DNA of 64,000 nt from Pseudoxanthomonas sp. PXM02. GTDB taxonomy: Bacteria; Pseudomonadota; Gammaproteobacteria; Xanthomonadales; Xanthomonadaceae. The stretch spans positions 682,001-746,000 of the forward strand of contig NZ_JACVAK010000002.1 in assembly GCF_014851805.1 (NCBI RefSeq), read 5' to 3'. The notes under the pieces were generated by a model. That model was not told the origin of the DNA. It worked only from the letters and a program-made list of their open reading frames with translations, and ran no database searches. The number at the start of each line of letters is the position of its first letter. Position 1 is the first letter of the stretch. The position numbers were made by a program, and so were the translations under genes. This document shows positions 50,501-59,970 of this stretch, one piece after another.

Positions 50501-51374
50501 CGACATCGATCCCGCCGCGGTGCCACCGCTGTCGCTGGAGGTCGAGGATCTGCGGTTCGGCGACGCCCGGCTGGGTACGGCCAAGCTGCGCACGCGCCAG
50601 CAGGCCGACGGCATGTACGTGGATCAGCTCCAGCTGCGCTCGCCCGGTCAGCAGATCGACGTGCACGGCCAGTGGACCGGCACCGGCGACGCGGCGCGCA
50701 CGCGCTTCGCGGCCGAGGTGAAGAGCGAGAATTTCGGCGTGCTGTTCGATGACCTCGGACTGGGTGATCGCGTGGGGGGCGGCCACGGCCAGATCACCGC
50801 GGAGGCCGGCTGGCCCGGCAGTCCGGCCACGTTCCGGCTGGCCGCGCTGGATGGCAGCGTGAAGCTCGCCGTCCGCGATGGTCATCTGCTGGAAGTGGAA
50901 CCGGGCGCAGGCCGCGTGCTGGGCCTGCTGAGCGTGGCGGAAGTCAGGCGGCGACTGATGCTGGACTTCAGCGACTTCTTCGCCAAGGGCTTCGCGTTCA
51001 ACCGCATCGACGGCGACATCCGCATCGACGGCGGGCTGGCGCGCAGCGACAACCTGATGATCGACGGCCCCGCGGCCGAAATCGCGATCCGCGGCGATAC
51101 CGACCTGCGCAGCGAACGGTTCGACCAGACCGTCGACGTGAAGCCGAAATCCGCCAACGTGCTGACGGCCGTCGGTGCTGTGGCGGCGGGTCCCATCGGT
51201 GCCGCCGTCGGTGCCGTGGCGAATGCGGTGCTGAAGAAGCCGCTGGCCGAGATGGGCGCCAAGACCTACCGCGTCACCGGCCCCTGGAAATCGCCCAAGG
51301 TCGAAGTGGTGGGACGCGAGCAGTCGCGCGCCCGCAACGACGACAAGGACACCGACCGCGCCGGCGCGCCCTGA
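47541..51374 (+). CDS. yhdP: YhdP-family AsmA-like protein
   Basis: YhdP is a very long envelope-spanning AsmA-like protein involved in moving phospholipids between inner and outer membrane. The 1277-residue length matches. There is one transmembrane helix near the start ([20 protein letters not shown]), then a long beta-strand-rich periplasmic region with AsmA/DUF3971 features. The C-terminal DUF3971/AsmA2 block contains [18 protein letters not shown], then [14 protein letters not shown] and the tail [26 protein letters not shown]. It lies 24 bases after rng and begins the stretch yhdP-tldD, 58 bases before tldD. Confidence 0.93.
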   Translation: MPTPLRRRLRLARRGAVYGIAVVLVCMAVVLGIASQVLPLAERHPDRIAAWLSERAGRPVAFDAVKTQWTRRGPLLQLDGLRLGEGDNGVRIGQAEVLVSMYGGLLPGRSFTELRLRGLSLTLQRGDDGKWAVRGLPGQQQASGDPLQSLEGLGELQVIDGKLAIVAPSLGWDIRLPEIDLRLRVQGDRVRAGTRAWIRKDAAPLNVAVDFDRKAGDGRAYLDVSAEDIGAWAPLLRYAGVVAERGNGRVQAWTELRQHRVVLVTADARLRQVGLRGAPLPDSAAPTRIAFEQMEGRMRWRLVSGGWRLDAPHLRVGTAPAVQTLDGLVLAGGERYAVLADQVDAAPLFAVLGLSDKVDAGLRRWLVQAQPGARLARLTLAGRKDGTLHAEGQLRDIAFKAVGDAPGLSGLSGDFDGDAAGFRLSLDPTADMRFDWPSGFAVVHDVRLQGDILGWREGDGWRVGTSALHVQGKEYAADVRGGMWFQGDGTRPWIDLAANLADAPVPVAKGFWIHHKMPKAAVDWLNAALVGGTVRNGRAIVSGDLDDWPFTDHNGRFEAVAHIERGQFKFQPAWPQLEQVDADIAFIGNGFELKGRGALGEVAIPAFQAGIADFGAGDLKIAARTDTDAGRLLALLRRSPLHATYGETLDHLQAKGPVSATFDLLQPLHADEQARKKLAGTVDLKGARLSETRWDLVFDNVRGKAKYDDGGFASGPLQVVYEGQDGVLGLRAGSGTRDRNQAFEADLAAVVDADRLLDRAPEMAWLKPYMEGRSQWTVGVTIPRSPAGAVSPPTQLSLTSDLVGTAMSLPAPMRKSPGTPLATTVRAPLPMGSGEIDVAFGDLLALRARNSNGQTGVRVVLGSDGVKDAPPASGLVATGRAGTLDAMEWVAVARGGGEGDGLPLRHIDVTAERLLMIGSVFPDTRLQLAPAQQALAVSLDGDALSGALLVPDAKGAPIAGKLARLHWRKATPSGATATDNAARSATDDIDPAAVPPLSLEVEDLRFGDARLGTAKLRTRQQADGMYVDQLQLRSPGQQIDVHGQWTGTGDAARTRFAAEVKSENFGVLFDDLGLGDRVGGGHGQITAEAGWPGSPATFRLAALDGSVKLAVRDGHLLEVEPGAGRVLGLLSVAEVRRRLMLDFSDFFAKGFAFNRIDGDIRIDGGLARSDNLMIDGPAAEIAIRGDTDLRSERFDQTVDVKPKSANVLTAVGAVAAGPIGAAVGAVANAVLKKPLAEMGAKTYRVTGPWKSPKVEVVGREQSRARNDDKDTDRAGAP

Positions 51375-51432
51375 CGCCCGTCGCGCCACGCCCACGCTTG
51401 CCGCAGGCGTGCTTCGCCCCCATGGTAATGAC

Positions 51433-52875
51433 ATGACCCTGCCGATCACGCTCGCCGAAACCCGTCTCCTCCTGCCCGCCGGCCTGGACCCGTCCGGCCT
51501 CGACCGTGCGCTCGGCACACTGCTGGGGCCAGGCATCGATTTCGGTGACCTGTATTTCCAGCACGCCCGCCGCGAGAGCTGGACCGTCGAGGACGGCATC
51601 GTCAAGGACGGTGCGCACTCGATCGAGCAGGGCGTCGGTGTGCGTGCCATCTCCGGTGAAAAGACCGGCTTCGCGTACTCCGACGACATCAATGCGCAGG
51701 CCCTGCTGGGTGCGGCGAAGTCCGCGCGCGCCATTGCCCGCGACGGCGCCGCGCATGCGCCACGCACGCTGGTGCGCAGCGGCGGTCGCGCGCTGTATGT
51801 CGGCGACGATCCCATCGATGCGATGGGCAACGACGCCAAGGTCGACGCGTTGCGAGCGGTGGACCGTTTCCTGCGTGCGGCCGATCCGCGCGTGCAGCAG
51901 GTCACCGTCAGTCTGTCCGGCGGCATCGACACCGTGCTGGTCGCGCGCAGCGACGGGGTGCTCGCATCCGACGTGCGCCCGCTGGTGCGGTTGAACGTGC
52001 AGGTGATCGTCGAACAGAACGGTCGCCGCGAATCCGGTTATGCCGGCATGGGCGGACGCTACGGGTATGCCGAACTGTTCGCCGATGGCAAGCCGGAAGA
52101 CCTCGCACGCGAGGCGCTGCGTCAGGCGCTGGTGAATCTGGAGGCGATCGATGCGCCCGCCGGCGTGATGCCGGTCGTGCTGGGCAGCGGCTGGCCGGGC
52201 GTGCTGCTGCACGAAGCGGTCGGCCACGGTCTGGAAGGCGACTTCAACCGCAAGGGCACCAGCGTGTACGCCGGTCGCATGGGCCAGCAGGTCGCATCGA
52301 AGGGCGTCACCATCGTCGATGACGGCACGCTGCCGGGTCGCCGTGGTTCGCTCAACATCGACGACGAAGGCACGCCGACGAACTGCACCACGCTGATCGA
52401 GGACGGCGTGCTGGTGGGCTACATGCAGGACACGCACAACGCACGCCTGATGGGTGTGGCGCCGACCGGCAACGGTCGCCGCGAATCGTTCGCGCACCTG
52501 CCGATGCCGCGCATGACCAATACCTACATGCTGGCCGGGCAGCACGATCCGGAAGACATGATCCGCTCGGTGAAGAAGGGGCTGTACGCGGTCAATTTCG
52601 GCGGCGGCCAGGTCGACATCACCAGCGGCAAGTACGTGTTCTCCGCCACCGAGGCCTACCTGATCGAGGATGGCCGCATCACCGCGCCGGTGAAGGGCGC
52701 CACGCTGATCGGCAACGGCCCGGAGACCATGCAGAAGGTGAAGATGGTCGGCCACGACCTGGCGCTCGACCAGGGTGTCGGCGTGTGCGGCAAGGATGGC
52801 CAGAGCGTGCCGGTGGGCGTGGGCCAACCGTCGTTGCTGATCGAAGGCCTGACGGTGGGTGGGACGAAAGCGTGA
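51433..52875 (+). CDS. tldD: Metallopeptidase TldD
   Basis: TldD forms a heterodimer with PmbA (TldE) and cleaves small or unfolded peptides, including microcin precursors. The 480-residue protein has the zinc motif HEAVGH (H260, E261, H265), the surrounding [19 protein letters not shown], and the substrate-groove segments [20 protein letters not shown] and [20 protein letters not shown]. The partner gene pmbA lies downstream, with darP on the opposite strand between them. Confidence 0.97.
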   Translation: MTLPITLAETRLLLPAGLDPSGLDRALGTLLGPGIDFGDLYFQHARRESWTVEDGIVKDGAHSIEQGVGVRAISGEKTGFAYSDDINAQALLGAAKSARAIARDGAAHAPRTLVRSGGRALYVGDDPIDAMGNDAKVDALRAVDRFLRAADPRVQQVTVSLSGGIDTVLVARSDGVLASDVRPLVRLNVQVIVEQNGRRESGYAGMGGRYGYAELFADGKPEDLAREALRQALVNLEAIDAPAGVMPVVLGSGWPGVLLHEAVGHGLEGDFNRKGTSVYAGRMGQQVASKGVTIVDDGTLPGRRGSLNIDDEGTPTNCTTLIEDGVLVGYMQDTHNARLMGVAPTGNGRRESFAHLPMPRMTNTYMLAGQHDPEDMIRSVKKGLYAVNFGGGQVDITSGKYVFSATEAYLIEDGRITAPVKGATLIGNGPETMQKVKMVGHDLALDQGVGVCGKDGQSVPVGVGQPSLLIEGLTVGGTKA

Positions 52876-52898
52876 GCGCGCAGGCTGGCGCGCGTGCG

Positions 52899-53453
52899 TC
52901 AGGCGTCTTCGTCGTCAGTGTCGTCCGCAGCGCTGGCATCGGCCAGCAGCTCGCGCAGTTCGCGGAACAGTTCGCGGAAGGCGCGCGGCGGCTTGTTCTT
53001 CGCCTTCTCGTCGAGGGCGTTGCGCACGAGTTGGCGCAGCTTCTGCCGGTCGGCCGTCGGAAACGCATCCAGCAGGTCCGCCAGCGCCTGGTCGCCGTCG
53101 GCCAGCAGGCGGTCGCGCCACTGTTCGGCCTGGTGGAGCATCGCGGTCTCGCGCCGCGCCGCTTCGCCGCCTTCGTCCATCGCGTCGCGGATCGCTTCCA
53201 GCACCTCGTCTTCCTCGCGCCGCATCTGCTTGGCGAGGAACTGCAACTGGCGCTTGTGCGCGATGTGCGACGTGATTCGCTGCGTCTCCACGATGTGCGG
53301 CATCAGGTCTTCGGGAATCGGCAGGCGCGCCAGTTGCGCGGCCGGCAACGCGACCAGTTTCTCGGCCAGGCTGCGGATCTCCAGTGCTTCGCCCCGTTGC
53401 TGGGTGCGGCTGGGGCTCAGGAATTCGCCGGTTTCGGGGTCGCGTCCGCGCAT
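52899..53453 (-). CDS. darP: Ribosome-associated protein DarP (YjgA)
   Basis: DarP (DUF615) takes part in late assembly of the 50S ribosomal subunit. The 184-residue protein has the family core: [20 protein letters not shown], then [32 protein letters not shown] (broken here: [12 protein letters not shown] and [15 protein letters not shown]), and [19 protein letters not shown] at the acidic end. It lies antisense between tldD and pmbA, with 23 bases to tldD and 98 to pmbA. Confidence 0.94.
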   Translation of the reverse strand: MRGRDPETGEFLSPSRTQQRGEALEIRSLAEKLVALPAAQLARLPIPEDLMPHIVETQRITSHIAHKRQLQFLAKQMRREEDEVLEAIRDAMDEGGEAARRETAMLHQAEQWRDRLLADGDQALADLLDAFPTADRQKLRQLVRNALDEKAKNKPPRAFRELFRELRELLADASAADDTDDEDA

Positions 53454-53551
53454 GGTGAAGCCTCTCTATCGCTTCCGCCGCCAGGGGCGGAAGCCTGATC
53501 AAATACCGATCCGGCGCCTGGGCGCCGATCACAGGACACAAGGATAAAGCA

Positions 53552-54910
53552 TTGAACGCCACCGCCCTGACTTCTTCCGACGACAGCCTCGCCCGGCTGG
53601 AACGCCTGGAGGCGCTGTCCCAGCGCCTGCTGGAGCGCGCGCGGGCGCATGGCGCCACCCAGGCCGAAGTCAGCTGCAGCGAAGAGACCGGCCTCAACGT
53701 CAACGTGCGACTGGGCGATGTGGAGACCGTGGAGTCCACGCGTGACCGCGGCATCGGCGTGACCGTGTACTTCGGACAGCGCAAGGGCAGCGCCAGCACG
53801 GCCGACCTGCGCGAGGAGAGCCTCGAGGCCACGGTGGCACAGGCCTGCGCGATCGCGCGCTACACCGAGGACGACGATGCCGCCGGCCTCGCCGACGCGG
53901 CGCTGATGGCGTCGGACTTTCCCGATCTCGACGTATGGCATCCGTGGGCACTCGAGATGGACCACGCCGTCGATCTCGCGCTGGCCTGCGAGACGGCCGG
54001 GCGCGATGCCGACGCCCGCATCGAGAATTCCGACGGCGCATCCGTCGGCAGTGGCGAGAGTCTGTCGGTGTACGCCAACTCGCACGGTTTCATCGGCCGC
54101 GAGCGCGACACGCAGCACACGATCGGCTGCGCGCTGATCGCGGGGCAGGGCGATGGCATGCAGCGCGATGGCTGGTACAGCACGGCGCTGTCGCACCTTG
54201 AACTGGAAGACCCGGCAGCCATCGGCCGCAAGGCCGCGGAGCGCACCGTGTCGCGCCTCCAGCCGCGCTCGCTGGCGACCGGCGAGTACCGCGTGCTGTT
54301 CTCGGCAGAGGTCGCGCGCTCGCTGATCGGTCATCTGCTGGGCGCCGTCTCCGGCGGTGCGCTGTACCGGAAGGCGAGCTTCCTGCTCGACCACGTCGGC
54401 CAGCGCATTTTCCCGGACTGGTTCGCCATCGAAGAGCAGCCCCTGCTGCTGCACGGGCTGCGCTCGTCGGCCTTCGATGCCGAGGGCGTGGCGACGAAAC
54501 GCTCGCACCTGATCCGCGACGGCGTGCTCGAGCGTTACGTGCTGGGCAGTTACTCGGCGCGCAAGCTGGGGCTGCAGACCACCGGCAATGCGGGCGGCGT
54601 GTACAACCTGCAGGTGAAGGCCAATGCGGGCGGCTTCCAGGATCTGTTGTCGGGCATGCGCAACGGACTGCTGGTCACCGAGCTGATGGGGCAGGGCGTG
54701 AACGGCGTGACCGGTGACTATTCGCGCGGTGCGGCCGGATTCTGGGTCGAGGACGGCGTGCTGACCTATCCGGTGGACGGCATCACCATCGCCGGCAACC
54801 TCAAGACGATCTTTGCCGGCATCGAGGCCGTGGGCCACGACGTAGACCGCCGCTCGCACGTAGGCGTCGGCTCCGTCCTGGTCGGCCGGATGACGGTCGC
54901 GGGCGAATAG
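53552..54910 (+). CDS. pmbA: Metalloprotease subunit PmbA (TldE)
   Basis: PmbA is the partner of TldD and lacks the zinc site. The 452-residue protein shows the family blocks EVSCSEETGLNVNVRLGDVE, RDRGIGVTVYFGQRKGSAST, SNSDGASVGSGESL-like (here ENSDGASVGSGESLSV), LDHVGQRIFPDWFAIEEQP, and NLQVKANAGGFQDLLSGM. No HExxxH is seen, as expected. The start is TTG at 53552, with AAGGA nine bases upstream (53538-53542). The gene is downstream of tldD and darP. Confidence 0.96.
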   Translation: MNATALTSSDDSLARLERLEALSQRLLERARAHGATQAEVSCSEETGLNVNVRLGDVETVESTRDRGIGVTVYFGQRKGSASTADLREESLEATVAQACAIARYTEDDDAAGLADAALMASDFPDLDVWHPWALEMDHAVDLALACETAGRDADARIENSDGASVGSGESLSVYANSHGFIGRERDTQHTIGCALIAGQGDGMQRDGWYSTALSHLELEDPAAIGRKAAERTVSRLQPRSLATGEYRVLFSAEVARSLIGHLLGAVSGGALYRKASFLLDHVGQRIFPDWFAIEEQPLLLHGLRSSAFDAEGVATKRSHLIRDGVLERYVLGSYSARKLGLQTTGNAGGVYNLQVKANAGGFQDLLSGMRNGLLVTELMGQGVNGVTGDYSRGAAGFWVEDGVLTYPVDGITIAGNLKTIFAGIEAVGHDVDRRSHVGVGSVLVGRMTVAGE

Positions 54911-55027
54911 GTCCCGCGCGCGTGAGGTGACCCGCCGCGACACGGATTCCCGTTATGCTTGGCAAGCGGAGTCCACGGCGGAGCCGTGGTACTCGACAGC
55001 CCTACCACCATCCATGGGGAATCCTGC

Positions 55028-55417
55028 ATGAGCGAATTCGACAACGTCACCGCACCGCCTCCGCCGCCGTCCGGCAGCCCGGGCGCCGAAGAGAAGCAGT
55101 GGGCGCTCTTCGCGCACCTCTCTTCGCTCGTCGGTCTGATCATCCCGTTCGGCAACCTGCTCGGCCCGCTGGTAGTCTGGCTGATCAAGAAGGACACGCT
55201 GCCCTTCGTCAACGACCAGGGCAAGGAAGCGCTCAACTTCAACATCACCATCCTGATCGCCGCGATCATCTCCGGCATCCTGACGCTGGTGGTGATCGGC
55301 CTGCTGCTGCTGTTCCTCGTGGGTATCGCCTGGCTGGTGCTGACGATCATCGCCGCGATCAAGGTCAGCAACGGCGAAGCCTACCGTTATCCGTTCGCCC
55401 TGCGCCTGATCAAGTAA
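55028..55417 (+). CDS. DUF4870 small membrane protein
   Basis: The 129-residue protein has a proline-rich start (TAPPPPPSGSPG), then the DUF4870 core: EKQWALFAHLSSLVGLIIPFGNLLGPLVVWLIKK, given here as AHLSSLVGLIIPFGN and PLVVWLIKKDTLPFVNDQGKE. Two or three transmembrane helices follow, ending with NGEAYRYPFALRLIK. The family is common but of unknown function. It ends at a strong terminator that also serves ispA. Confidence 0.9.
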   Translation: MSEFDNVTAPPPPPSGSPGAEEKQWALFAHLSSLVGLIIPFGNLLGPLVVWLIKKDTLPFVNDQGKEALNFNITILIAAIISGILTLVVIGLLLLFLVGIAWLVLTIIAAIKVSNGEAYRYPFALRLIK

Positions 55418-55435
55418 GCGATCTTCGCGCGGAAG

Positions 55436-55464
55436 AAAAAAGCCCGGCAATGCCGGGCTTTTTT
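55436..55464. terminator. Bidirectional rho-independent terminator
   Basis: A perfect 13-bp stem (AAAAAAGCCCGGC at 55436-55448, GCCGGGCTTTTTT at 55452-55464) encloses AAT, with A and T tracts on the two sides. It lies between the convergent DUF4870 and ispA genes. Confidence 0.92.
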
Positions 55465-55475
55465 CATGCCGTCGT

Positions 55476-56354
55476 TCAATGCGTGCGATGGATCGCGAGA
55501 TCGCCGAGCGCACGTAGCGCGTCGGCTCGATCGTCGTACGGCGCCAGCGCCTCGCGCATGCGCGCATCCAGTTCCGCCAGCTTGGCCTTCGCGCCCTCCA
55601 TGCCCAGCAGGGCCGGGTAGGTCGACTTGGCCTGGGCGACGTCCTTGCCGGCGGTCTTGCCCAACTGGGCCGAGCTGGCCTCGATGTCGAGGATGTCGTC
55701 GCGCACCTGGAACGCCAGGCCGAGCGCGGACGCGAAATCGTCGAGCCGTGCGAGCGTTCCGTCGTCGGCGCCACCGGCGAGGGCGCCCATGCGCACGGCG
55801 GCGCGGATCAGCGCGCCGGTCTTCAGCGCATGCATGCGCTGCAGGTCATCGAGCGACTGCAGCGTGCCGGTGGCATCGATATCGAGCGCCTGACCACCGC
55901 ACATGCCGGCTGCGCCGGAGGCCTGTGCCAGGGTCGCCAGCCAGTCCACGCGCAGCGTCGGGGCTGCATCCGCCGCGGCCAATTGTTCGAACGCGCGCGT
56001 CTGCAGGGCGTCGCCGGCGAGGATCGCAGTGGCTTCATCGAACGCGATGTGCACGGTGGGCTTGCCGCGACGCAGGTCATCGTCGTCCATTGCCGGGAGG
56101 TCGTCGTGCACCAGCGAGTAGGCGTGGATCAGTTCGACCGCGATCGCCGGCGCGTGCAGGGCGGCTTCGGTCGCACCCAGCAGCGTGCCACTCGCGTAGA
56201 CGAGCAGGGCGCGCATGCGCTTGCCGCCGCCCAGCACGGCGTGGCGCATGGCGGCATGCAGGCGTTGCGGGGCAGCATCGGCGGGCGGCAGCGCCCGATC
56301 CAGGTGGTCTTCCAGCCCCGTCGCCCAGGTGGCGAAGCGGGGGTCAGCGGCCAT
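55476..56354 (-). CDS. ispA: Farnesyl diphosphate synthase (polyprenyl synthetase)
   Basis: IspA condenses isopentenyl and dimethylallyl diphosphate to farnesyl diphosphate. The 292-residue protein has [15 protein letters not shown], the first Asp-rich motif in [28 protein letters not shown], and the second Asp-rich motif in [11 protein letters not shown]. The start ([10 protein letters not shown]) overlaps the end of xseB by 11 bases, so it is translationally coupled. No dxs gene follows, unlike in E. coli. Confidence 0.95.
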   Translation of the reverse strand: MAADPRFATWATGLEDHLDRALPPADAAPQRLHAAMRHAVLGGGKRMRALLVYASGTLLGATEAALHAPAIAVELIHAYSLVHDDLPAMDDDDLRRGKPTVHIAFDEATAILAGDALQTRAFEQLAAADAAPTLRVDWLATLAQASGAAGMCGGQALDIDATGTLQSLDDLQRMHALKTGALIRAAVRMGALAGGADDGTLARLDDFASALGLAFQVRDDILDIEASSAQLGKTAGKDVAQAKSTYPALLGMEGAKAKLAELDARMREALAPYDDRADALRALGDLAIHRTH

Positions 56355-56604
56355 CGGGTGCGGGGGCGAACGGTTCGCCGCTCTCCGGGCGTTCGGGGTC
56401 GCTGAGCAGGCGTACGCGCAGTTCCGCCTGTTCGAGTGCGGACTGGCATTGCCGGTACAGGCCCACGCCGCGCTCGTAAGCCGCGAGCGAGGCTTCCAGG
56501 CTGAGGTCGCCATGCTCCATCTTCTCGACCAGCTGCTCGAGCTCGTCCAGCGACTGTTCGAAATGGGCGACGGGCGAGGCGTCGGCGGGAGTCTTCTTTG
56601 CCAT
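56344..56604 (-). CDS. xseB: Exodeoxyribonuclease VII small subunit
   Basis: XseB forms the small-subunit coils of exonuclease VII, a single-strand DNA exonuclease. The 86-residue protein has the family helix pattern [40 protein letters not shown] (broken here: [19 protein letters not shown] and [18 protein letters not shown]). It lies upstream of ispA with an 11-base overlap, the standard xseB-ispA order. Confidence 0.95.
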   Translation of the reverse strand: MAKKTPADASPVAHFEQSLDELEQLVEKMEHGDLSLEASLAAYERGVGLYRQCQSALEQAELRVRLLSDPERPESGEPFAPAPDGR

Positions 56605-56652
56605 GCGGCAAGTGTGGGGATCGCCTGCGGTCAGGTCAAACCCGGCTTGAGA

Positions 56653-57954
56653 TCAGCCGCGGCGCCACACCAGGCGCCGACCGTGTGTACGCAGCCAAGC
56701 GTCGCTGTCGGCAGAGAGAACCAGGTCGCCCGCCGACCACAGCGCGTCCTCCTGCCACAGCAGGGGCAGCTGGAGCCGTTCCCACGGCGGGACGCCCAGC
56801 GACTGCAGCACGTCCTTCAGTGCATGCCGATGCCGCCGGCCGGGCAGGGCGATGCGTTCGCCACCACGGCGCGCGGTCACCCGCAGGGGCGTCTCGAATC
56901 CGGGGCCCTCGCCTTCCAGCGACAGGGTCCCGCCGTCGGGCAACGGCAGTACGTCAGTGCCGGTCCACTTGGCCTCCCAGTCCTCCTGCAACCCGGGGCG
57001 TCGGCGCTCGGCATGCAGCAGCCCCCGCCAGCGCCGCACGACTGCGTCCTGCCAGGCGAATTCGGCCTGGGCATCGACGCGTGCGTCCAGCAGGTGCGCT
57101 TCGATCTGCATCACCCCTTCGGCAGGCAGCGGAGGCAGCGACAAGCCTTCGATCCAGCACCGCAGCGCGCGAGCACGCGCGGCCGTGTCGGCAGCATGCA
57201 GCGCTGCGACATCCAGTGCGGCGGGGTCCGCGGTGGCGGCAGTGGCGAGCAGTGCGCGGTCCTGCCTGACCAGCAGATCGCTGGCCTCGCCGCTCAGGGC
57301 GGCGCTGCGCGCAAACGCACTGTCCGCATGCGGCCAGCGTTGCCGCAGCAGCGGCAGCACCGCGTGACGCAGGAAGTTGCGGTCGAGTGTGGTGCTCGCG
57401 TTGCTGGGATCCTCGATCCAGCGCAGGGCATGCGCGTCCGCATACGCCTGCAATGTCGTGCGCGGCACTTCCAGGAGCGGTCGCCACTGCCATCCCGACG
57501 CGAACGCGCGCCACGGGCGCATTGCCGCGAGGCCGTCCGGTCCCGACGCACGCAAGGCGCGCAGCAGGAAGGTCTCCGCCTGATCATCGCGATGATGGGC
57601 GAGGGCGATGATGTCGCCCGCCTGCATCACCTCCGCAAAGGCCGCATGCCGTGCGCGCCGCGCCGCGGCTTCGATGCCGTCGCCGAGGCTCGTGTCGACG
57701 CGCACGTGGTGCACTTGCACAGGCACGTCGAGCGTCCTGCAGAACGCGGCGCAATGCTCGGCCCAAGCATCCGCGTCCGGGTGCAGGCCGTGGTGCACGT
57801 GGATGGCATGAAGTCCGCCTGCACGCACGACGGGATCCTGCGCCAGCCGATGCAGCAGCACGGTCGAATCCAGTCCGCCGCTGAAGGCCACCCACACGCG
57901 TCCCGTCACCGGCGGAGGTGGCAGTACAAGCGGAGCGGCGTCGGGACGATGCAT
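56653..57954 (-). CDS. tilS: tRNA(Ile)-lysidine synthetase
   Basis: TilS converts cytidine 34 of the minor tRNA(Ile) with anticodon CAU to lysidine using ATP and lysine, which changes both its codon and its amino acid specificity; the activity is normally essential. The 433-residue protein has the P-loop SGGLDSTVLLHRLA, then HVHHGLHPDADAWAEHC and the block IALAHHRDDQAETFLLRALR. The C-terminal substrate-binding domain ends with GVPPWERLQLPLLW and the tail LRTHGRRLVWRRG. It stands alone, 48 bases upstream of xseB, reading the same way. Confidence 0.95.
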   Translation of the reverse strand: MHRPDAAPLVLPPPPVTGRVWVAFSGGLDSTVLLHRLAQDPVVRAGGLHAIHVHHGLHPDADAWAEHCAAFCRTLDVPVQVHHVRVDTSLGDGIEAAARRARHAAFAEVMQAGDIIALAHHRDDQAETFLLRALRASGPDGLAAMRPWRAFASGWQWRPLLEVPRTTLQAYADAHALRWIEDPSNASTTLDRNFLRHAVLPLLRQRWPHADSAFARSAALSGEASDLLVRQDRALLATAATADPAALDVAALHAADTAARARALRCWIEGLSLPPLPAEGVMQIEAHLLDARVDAQAEFAWQDAVVRRWRGLLHAERRRPGLQEDWEAKWTGTDVLPLPDGGTLSLEGEGPGFETPLRVTARRGGERIALPGRRHRHALKDVLQSLGVPPWERLQLPLLWQEDALWSAGDLVLSADSDAWLRTHGRRLVWRRG

Positions 57955-58079
57955 GCGCCCATGCTAGCGGCGATGCGAACGATGTGCAGCCGGTCACATC
58001 CCGCGATCGACGCGGCGTTGACGGCGTCTGAACCGGGGTCTGGCGATCATGGTGGCGACATCGATACGAAGGAGAACGC

Positions 58080-59057
58080 ATGACGGCCTCGACCGCCTCC
58101 ACATCCGCGCAGGAACGCCAGCGCCAGCACGTGCTCGATCGCTACCACGTCGTGGACAGCCTGCCCGCCACCGTCTACGACGATCTGGTGCAGGTGGCTG
58201 CCGCACTGTGCGGCACGCCGATCGCGGTGGTGTCGCTGATCGACCGCGACCGCCAGTGGTTCAAGGCCCGCCTGGGACTGGAAGACCACGAGACCACGCG
58301 CGACACCGCCGTCTGCGACCACGCGATCCGACAGCCTGATGAGCTGCTGGAGATCCAGGACCTCAGCGAGGACGCGCGCTTCAACCAGTTCCCCATCGTC
58401 ACGGGCGACCTGAAGGCGCGTTTCTATGCCGGCATGCCGCTGGTGACCGGCGACGGCGAGGCCCTCGGTACCGTCTGCGTGGTCGACACCCAGCCCCGGC
58501 GGCTGAGCGGGCAGCAGAAGGCATCGCTGCGGTCGCTGGCGCGCGTCACCATGGCCTTGCTCGATGCGCATCGTGCGCAGCATGAAGCGCACGCCATGGC
58601 TGCACTGCAGGCCGACACGCCATCGCAGGGCGCGACGAAAGCCTCCACCGCCGGCGCGGCGCCAGCCGCGACGGGTCCGGCCTATGCGGTCGCGATCATC
58701 GAGCTGCAGGGCATGGCCGACGCCGCGCGCCGGCTCGGCGATCGCGCGCTGGAGCGGCAGTTGCAGGGCATGGCGCCGGAGTTCGACGCCTGCGTGAAGC
58801 CGGAACTCGGCGACCATGTCAGTCGCGTGACCGACAGCGCCGAATACATCGCCTTGCTGCACGGGGACGGGCTGGAGGCACGCGTGCAGGCGCTGCGCAC
58901 GGCGGCGCAGAAATCCGGCCAGCGGGAAGGACTGTCGCTGCTGGTGGGTGCGGCGACCGCCACGCCGGGCGAGGCCATGCACCTGGTCTATCTGCGCGCC
59001 GAGGAAAACCTCAGCCAGCAGAAGGATGCGGCAGCGGGCGAACGCGCAGCGGCCTGA
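58080..59057 (+). CDS. GAF-domain protein with GGDEF-like degenerate C-terminal domain
   Basis: The 325-residue cytoplasmic protein has a clear GAF domain (about 20-165, with VVSLIDRDRQWFKARLGLE, DTAVCDHAI and YAGMPLVTGDGEALGTVCVVD). A linker rich in Ala and Thr follows (about 185-200). The region 205-315 resembles a GGDEF domain whose active site has been lost: VAIIELQGMADAARRLGDRALERQL takes the place of the DIDxFKxxND segment, RVTDSAEYIALL aligns with the RxGGDEFxxLL stretch, and YLRAEENLSQQK fits the final ALYxAK. It would not make c-di-GMP. A sensor or binding role is plausible but inferred. Confidence 0.82.
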   Translation: MTASTASTSAQERQRQHVLDRYHVVDSLPATVYDDLVQVAAALCGTPIAVVSLIDRDRQWFKARLGLEDHETTRDTAVCDHAIRQPDELLEIQDLSEDARFNQFPIVTGDLKARFYAGMPLVTGDGEALGTVCVVDTQPRRLSGQQKASLRSLARVTMALLDAHRAQHEAHAMAALQADTPSQGATKASTAGAAPAATGPAYAVAIIELQGMADAARRLGDRALERQLQGMAPEFDACVKPELGDHVSRVTDSAEYIALLHGDGLEARVQALRTAAQKSGQREGLSLLVGAATATPGEAMHLVYLRAEENLSQQKDAAAGERAAA

Positions 59058-59059
59058 CG

Positions 59060-59248
59060 CTACTGCACGCGCTGCAGGATCACGATCACGGCGCCCACCC
59101 AGCAGGCGGATACGAACAGACCCAGTACCAGATGCTGGCTGGCGCCGTTGCGATGGAAGCGCCAGCGGTTGACCAGCAGCACGGCGGCCAGAGGCAGGGC
59201 GAACAGCGCCGTCGGTAGCCACCACCAGGGCATCGAAAGCAGATCCAT
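59060..59248 (-). CDS. Small two-helix membrane protein
   Basis: The 62-residue product has two hydrophobic segments (WLPTALFALPLAAVLLVNRW and LVLGLFVSACWVGAVIVIL). The ATG at 59248 has GGGAG about eight bases upstream; an in-frame ATG at 59263 would add five residues. The family is unknown to me. It converges on the GAF gene, with only two bases between the stops. Confidence 0.6.
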   Translation of the reverse strand: MDLLSMPWWWLPTALFALPLAAVLLVNRWRFHRNGASQHLVLGLFVSACWVGAVIVILQRVQ

Positions 59249-59412
59249 GTCGTCTCCCGGCATCGCGGCAAAGCGGACCGCAGCGGCAGGATGGCGCGCT
59301 CCGGCCGCGAGCGCCTTGATTGCGATCAAGCGCGAGCCGCACGGCGAGCGGATGCGGGACGAGCGCATCTGCGGCATGCTGCCCGCCACCTCCATCCTGT
59401 CACCGGGGAACT

Positions 59413-59964
59413 ATGTCCCGTCTGCGTCGTTCCCTCGTCCGCGTGCTGATGGTGCTGGTCTTCCTTGTTCCCACCGTTCTGGTGGTGATGTATGCGTCCA
59501 ATCCGTTCGGCGTTCGCTCGATGGACCCTCGGCAGCGTGTGCTGGGACACGGCCTGTATCGCGTTCCTTCGTCCAGCATGTTGCCGGGCATCGTGCCCGG
59601 CCAGGTGCTGGTGACGCGTGCGGGTTACTACACCCGGCACGCGCCACAGCGCGGCGATGTCGTGTCCCTGCTTCCGCCGGAACGCGAAGGGGATGTGTGG
59701 CTGCAACGCATCGTCGGTCTGCCGGGCGAAACCGTGGGCATCATCGAGGGAAGGGTGTACATCGACGGCGTCGCGTTGGAGGAGCCCTACGTCGCGCGGG
59801 AGAACGTCCGCACGGACTACGCGCTGACGTTCGCGCCGGTCCGGGTGCCTGAAGGGCACTACTTCATGATGGGCGACAATCGTGACAACAGCCTCGACAG
59901 CCGGCTGCAGTCGATGACGCGACGCGAAGACATCACGGGCAAGGTCGTGGCGCGGCTGCGCTGA
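59413..59964 (+). CDS. Signal peptidase I homologue lacking the catalytic lysine
   Basis: The 183-residue S26-family protein has one N-terminal helix (about 10-28), then box B PSSSMLPG with Ser55, box C RGDVVSLL, and box E MGDNRDNSLDSR. In box D the usual KR pair reads QR (WLQRIVGLPGE), with Gln98 encoded by CAA at 59704-59706. The lysine is the general base of the Ser-Lys dyad in bacterial signal peptidase I, so activity by the normal mechanism is doubtful. It is shorter than E. coli LepB (324) and stands apart from any lepA-type operon, so it is not the housekeeping lepB. Confidence 0.85.
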   Translation: MSRLRRSLVRVLMVLVFLVPTVLVVMYASNPFGVRSMDPRQRVLGHGLYRVPSSSMLPGIVPGQVLVTRAGYYTRHAPQRGDVVSLLPPEREGDVWLQRIVGLPGETVGIIEGRVYIDGVALEEPYVARENVRTDYALTFAPVRVPEGHYFMMGDNRDNSLDSRLQSMTRREDITGKVVARLR

Positions 59965-59970
59965 GGCGAC

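Noticed and set aside
49911-51932. 673-residue frame antisense to yhdP and tldD
   Set aside because: No signal or motif, and it would cover the 3' end of yhdP and the start of tldD, which are both well supported.
52876-52898. GCGCGC hairpin between tldD and darP as a terminator
   Set aside because: The stem is six bases of simple GC alternation without a T-tract, which is common by chance in this DNA.
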